16,409 bases of DNA. Origin: Victivallis vadensis (GTDB lineage Bacteria; Verrucomicrobiota; Lentisphaeria; Victivallales; GWF2-50-93). A program made the position numbers and the translations under genes. The stretch covers positions 1-16,409 of the forward strand of contig DYRX01000056.1 in NCBI GenBank assembly GCA_020718525.1, read 5' to 3'. The notes under the pieces are model-generated. The model saw nothing but the letters and a program-made list of their open reading frames with translations, made no database searches and was not told the DNA's origin. Positions 13,914 to 16,409 of the stretch are shown in pieces. The stretch's first letter is position 1. The number at the start of each line of letters is the position of its first letter.

Positions 13914-14795
13914 TTAAAGTTCTCCGCACCATGCACACGTGGTAAGCAGGGACGTCATATATGCCGTGAACAGTACCATATCTGATTTTTTGGACATCTT
14001 GATCCTTGATGCTCGAGCCACGGTAATGTAGTCGTCGTAGAAAGCACTTACTTCATCGAAGTCAGATTCAGTGCTCTGCCAGTCAATCAGATCCTCGATT
14101 ACTCCGAGGATTGTCTTCTTATGCGCCATAAGATTATCAGTAAGATAGAAATCTTTGTTCGTGTCCTTTGATGCAGTCTCGGCTATTTTCTTAAGATCCT
14201 CTACCATTCCTGACAAGGTGTCAAATGAACCGTTATTCAATAATTCTCTTAACTCTTTAGAAAGGGGAAAGACAGGCTCTTTTCTATCCTTCCGGCTAAG
14301 CAGAATAGCAAAATAGGAATCGTCATCTTTATCAATCTCCTCTTTTATGGCGGCCTTGCCCCATTCCTCGAAAACTTTATTGCCACCCACATCTGGGTTG
14401 TTAACATAATAGATATTCTTCCCGCTTTTTTCCTCGTATCCTAGAATCGCCACCCAATGTCCTCCTGAACAATAAGTCGGCATGAAGAGTTCAGCAGGAT
14501 TCCCGGTTTTAAGGTGCTCAATAAGCTTATTATTGAATATTTCGAAATCCTTGCTGGAAATAGACTTAGCTTCTGCGCCTAGCTTATTTGCAGCTTGTTT
14601 AAGCTCATCAGGATCAAAACCTTGTATATTATTCTTATACCATTTAGTCGCTCCTGAATATAACACATTAGCAACATCATGTTGGCTAATATCCTCCCCA
14701 AAAAGAGTAAAAAGACAATATGCCATGCTCGTCGGCCCGCAATTAGCACTATATTCTTGCCGATCGTTTACAGGGCTGAATGAACTATCAATCAT
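13914..14795 (-). CDS. C39-like (papain-fold) cysteine peptidase with an extra helical C-terminal domain
   Basis: The 293-aa protein has a peptidase C39/C39_2-like domain in its first ~165 residues. The motif is Q13-E-Y-S-A-N-C19-G-P-T-S (oxyanion Gln and nucleophile Cys), then GGHWVAILGYE with H113, then YYVNNPD where N133 takes the place usually held by Asp in 'NDP'. A Cys-His-Asn triad would be papain-like. No ABC transporter is fused, unlike bacteriocin-exporting C39 peptidases. Residues ~175-293 are predicted helical, with no family I recognise, ending in TTCAWCGEL. There is no signal peptide, so it is probably cytoplasmic. AAGGAG lies six bases before the ATG. Sampled 60-base lines are 35-40% G+C, clearly lower than fic or leuS, suggesting foreign origin. 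Substrate unknown. Confidence 0.75.
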   Translation of the reverse strand: MIDSSFSPVNDRQEYSANCGPTSMAYCLFTLFGEDISQHDVANVLYSGATKWYKNNIQGFDPDELKQAANKLGAEAKSISSKDFEIFNNKLIEHLKTGNPAELFMPTYCSGGHWVAILGYEEKSGKNIYYVNNPDVGGNKVFEEWGKAAIKEEIDKDDDSYFAILLSRKDRKEPVFPLSKELRELLNNGSFDTLSGMVEDLKKIAETASKDTNKDFYLTDNLMAHKKTILGVIEDLIDWQSTESDFDEVSAFYDDYITVARASRIKMSKKSDMVLFTAYMTSLLTTCAWCGEL

Positions 14796-14809
14796 TGCTT
14801 TCTCCTTGT

Positions 14810-15064
14810 TTATTTTTCGGATTTCAGAAATGCCTTGACTTTTTTCTTTGCCTCTTCCGAAGTCCTTCCGGGCGGAATTCCAATTAGTTGAGGGTAAATC
14901 ACATGAAATATTCTCTCACAAAGGCGCAAAGGCACAAAGGACGAATGAAACTTGCCTGTCCTGAAGGACAAATATTGGACATCACACAGACGGACAACAT
15001 TTTTCTTTACTTCGTGTGCTTTTTGTCTTCGTGTGAGATAATGTTCAACCTTTGGGAAATGCAC
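14810..15064 (-). CDS. ORF carrying an in-frame repeat insertion; possible broken small gene
   Basis: This GTG-started frame (84 codons) has AAGGA four bases upstream. Only its ends look protein-like: the first eight residues (VHFPKVEH, with V read as Met) and the C-terminal part IYPQLIGIPPGRTSEEAKKK to a lysine-rich end. The middle is the translation of the repeat element 14909-15043. The element keeps the frame open, so a product could be made. A strong AGGAGG at 15104-15109 has no start codon at proper distance, suggesting the original start region was displaced. It ends 14 bases before the peptidase gene, inside the same transcription unit. Real status uncertain. Confidence 0.4.
   Translation of the reverse strand: MHFPKVEHYLTRRQKAHEVKKNVVRLCDVQYLSFRTGKFHSSFVPLRLCERIFHVIYPQLIGIPPGRTSEEAKKKVKAFLKSEK
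14909..15043. repeat. Inverted-arm repeat element (TCTCACAAAGG... / ...GTGTGAGATAAT)
   Basis: The left arm TTCTCTCACAAAGGCGCAAA (14911-14930, continuing to about 14940) and the right arm (15008-15043) are imperfect inverted copies: TCTCACA followed by C/A-rich and AAG-rich repeats. They are separated by about 68 bases. I recall this 'TCACAAAGGCGCAAAGGC' type as a widely dispersed bacterial intergenic element. It lacks a transposase and looks MITE-like. Confidence 0.6.
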
Positions 15065-15107
15065 CTGATCCTTCCATGCTTGTGCTTGTGAACTGAGAAA
15101 AATCCTC

Positions 15108-15305
15108 CTAGTCTGTATATTGCCAGCCTTTCGGCAATGGCTTGTTTGCTGGCCTTAATAATGCTAGCAGAATGTTTTCCCTTCGTGCCTCATATACACC
15201 ATATTTCCCTTGCACAGCTTCATCGGGAATATAGACCGCACGTTTCTTCCCAAAAATGTCAGCTATTTTATCAAAAATATTTGGTGGCGGTATTATGATG
15301 GTCAT
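15108..15305 (-). CDS. 65-aa hypothetical protein of unknown family
   Basis: The protein starts MTIIIPPPNIFDKIADIFGK and ends KPLPKGWQYTD. It has a short hydrophobic start, a mixed charged middle (RAVYIPDEAVQGKYGVYEARRENILLALL) and no membrane segment or cysteines. The ATG at 15303-15305 follows the glycine-zipper gene's TGA by one base and has AGGAG about ten bases upstream, inside that gene's end. The frame is open further up (to 15344) but overlaps the previous gene, so the short form is preferred. The spacing argues that it is translated with its neighbour. I do not recognise the family. Confidence 0.6.
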   Translation of the reverse strand: MTIIIPPPNIFDKIADIFGKKRAVYIPDEAVQGKYGVYEARRENILLALLRPANKPLPKGWQYTD

Positions 15306-15306
15306 G

Positions 15307-15660
15307 TCACGTTTTCTCCTGCCGCTGTGCCTTTTTGAGCTCATCCCCTACAATTCTTCCGATCTCCTCGCGGGTTTTCTTTTCCTTTTCGTCTTTGCCG
15401 TGGCCGATCCAGGCGCCTATCAGGGCTCCGGCTACAGAACCGTAGTCACCGGTCAGCCATCCAAGCACCGGGATATTGTCCGCAATTTCTCCGGCGACCC
15501 ACCCGACTCCGGCTCCCAACAGCGCCTTCTTGTTCTCGCTCAGGACAGTTCCGAGCCTGTTCGTGACACTCTCCACGAATGGTCTCTGCTTGTCCTCCGG
15601 CAATGTCTCCTGAGCTTTCCTGATCAGATCAATTATTTCCTCGTTTGTTACCGCTGACAT
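15307..15660 (-). CDS. 117-aa glycine-zipper membrane-active protein, unknown family
   Basis: The N-terminal ~45 residues are an amphipathic, charged helical region (NEEIIDLIRKAQETLPEDKQ). A small-residue hydrophobic stretch follows at about 47-86 (LLGAGVGWVAGEIA, then GSVAGALIGAWIGHG) with repeated G-x-x-x-G/A spacing. The end is a Lys/Glu-rich tail. Such glycine zippers occur in pore-forming peptides, phage holin-like proteins and membrane anchors; no specific family is recognised. I start at ATG 15658-15660 because GGAGG stands five bases before it; an ATG at 15672 with weaker AAGG is possible. It is the first gene of the minus-strand cassette that leads to the cysteine peptidase. I see no strong promoter in 15661-15730. 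Confidence 0.65.
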   Translation of the reverse strand: MSAVTNEEIIDLIRKAQETLPEDKQRPFVESVTNRLGTVLSENKKALLGAGVGWVAGEIADNIPVLGWLTGDYGSVAGALIGAWIGHGKDEKEKKTREEIGRIVGDELKKAQRQEKT

Positions 15661-15730
15661 AATGGCCTCCATTTGTTTGCCTTACTGACGTCTCGTCTAT
15701 AAGCTCTTATTCAGCATATTTTCCGGATTC

Positions 15731-16409
15731 TTACAGAAAAAACAGACCGAAGCACTGGTAGAGATGGTACTCCTCAATCACATTTTCAAATTCGTGCGCA
15801 AGCAGTCTGCCTCCTAACTCGCCTTTCCTTGCCTCCGTATAAATGGGGATAACCACTGCAACTCTTTCATAGGAGCAGTGTTTCCTGATTCTAGCATAGG
15901 CCTGCCGGTAGAATTTCAAAAGCGTTTCGGCCGCTATCTGCTGGGAAGGTTCGTTGACCACACATATCCCCGCCAGCATCGGGTTTCCAGCATACCTTGC
16001 GGCGATTTCTTCGACGAAGTCCAATGCCAGGGCATCCCATCTCGGATTCCTTCCCCATTCCCAATGATCCCTCCTCCCCGTCGTGTGGTCTGGAGACTGA
16101 TGCCCAGGAAGCGAATGCAGGCTGAACACCACATGAAGTTCAAGTTCTTTGCACCAGTTCATTGCAGTATCAAGCAAATCTGGAGATGCCACAAACGGCA
16201 GTCCATCTACTGCATGAAGAGCCCAGTACCCTATTGGAATTCTTACCGCATTTATACCAGCCGACTTCAGCCATTTCAGGTCGTCTCTTGTGATATATGA
16301 TTCTCTGTGCGCTCTGATATGCGATTCAGCGCGTGCGCCCAATGATTTGGACAGGCTGTCAACGCCATTCCGTAACTTTCTGAATTTGGCGGTTTGAATA
16401 TTTCCGTTT
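15731..16409 (-). pseudogene. GH5-type glucanase/cellulase fragment, lacking the nucleophile end
   Basis: The frame is open from the window's right edge, so the true start lies outside. The visible 225 residues match a GH5 exo-glucanase-like barrel: SYITRDDLKWLKSAGINAVR and IPIGYWAL early, HVVFSLHSLPGHQSP in the middle, and the acid/base motif GICVVNEPSQQ. Next comes FENVIEEYHLYQCFG, which corresponds to the strand before the catalytic nucleophile (usually a later G-E-W/F segment). The frame then ends at once (FGLFFL, stop 15731-15733). No other minus-strand frame continues the barrel. As it stands it lacks one of the two catalytic glutamates, so I call it a 3'-truncated gene. A frame beginning at TTG 16342 is not its real start, since homology continues upstream. 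Confidence 0.7.

Noticed and set aside
15307..15660. Classical double-glycine bacteriocin precursor processed by the C39-like peptidase
   Set aside because: There is no GG cleavage site at the expected place and no ABC exporter; kept only as a loose hypothesis in the cassette finding.

Overview
The window looks like a chromosomal segment from a bacterium of the PVC superphylum, possibly Lentisphaerota-like. This is an inference from gene style: carbohydrate-binding and glycosidase-like proteins beside housekeeping genes, a tiny Lys/Arg-rich protein of a kind I associate with PVC genomes, a TrpB2-type tryptophan synthase beta chain, and many intergenic palindromes. No rRNA or tRNA is present to settle it.

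Left part (1-9627) is mostly conserved chromosome. A 5'-truncated TIM-barrel-like protein (+) faces a long minus-strand gene train. Read in its own direction this runs leuS, a 36-aa basic protein, a CBM9-like protein, recX, bacteriohemerythrin and trpB2. Spacing from the 36-aa gene to trpB2 is tight (one ATGA overlap, then gaps of 2, 30 and 15 bases), so these genes are probably co-transcribed. Upstream of leuS lie a CNNM/DUF21 membrane protein that stops inside its first CBS segment and a GNAT acetyltransferase. A GT4 glycosyltransferase (+) diverges from them across an intergenic region with two strong inverted repeats.

Right part (9628-15735) is an accessory island. It has several kinds of palindromic repeat and a 221-bp direct duplication carrying the promoter and first ~54 codons of an AAA ATPase (DUF4143-type). 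The intact ATPase lies at 12102-13349. Its broken relic at 10160-10323 is welded to repeat DNA. Between them is a GC-rich, self-inhibited Fic enzyme with a candidate operator and near-leaderless promoter. Behind the ATPase comes an AT-richer minus-strand cassette: a glycine-zipper membrane protein, a 65-aa protein of unknown function, an ORF interrupted in frame by a repeat element, a C39-like cysteine peptidase with a Cys-His-Asn arrangement, and an eight-cysteine zinc-ribbon protein. I cannot assign a known system to this cassette; it is the best candidate for something undescribed.

The right edge (15731-16409) is a GH5-type glucanase that keeps its acid/base NEP motif but stops before the nucleophile strand. 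It looks like a gene cut by arrival of the island.
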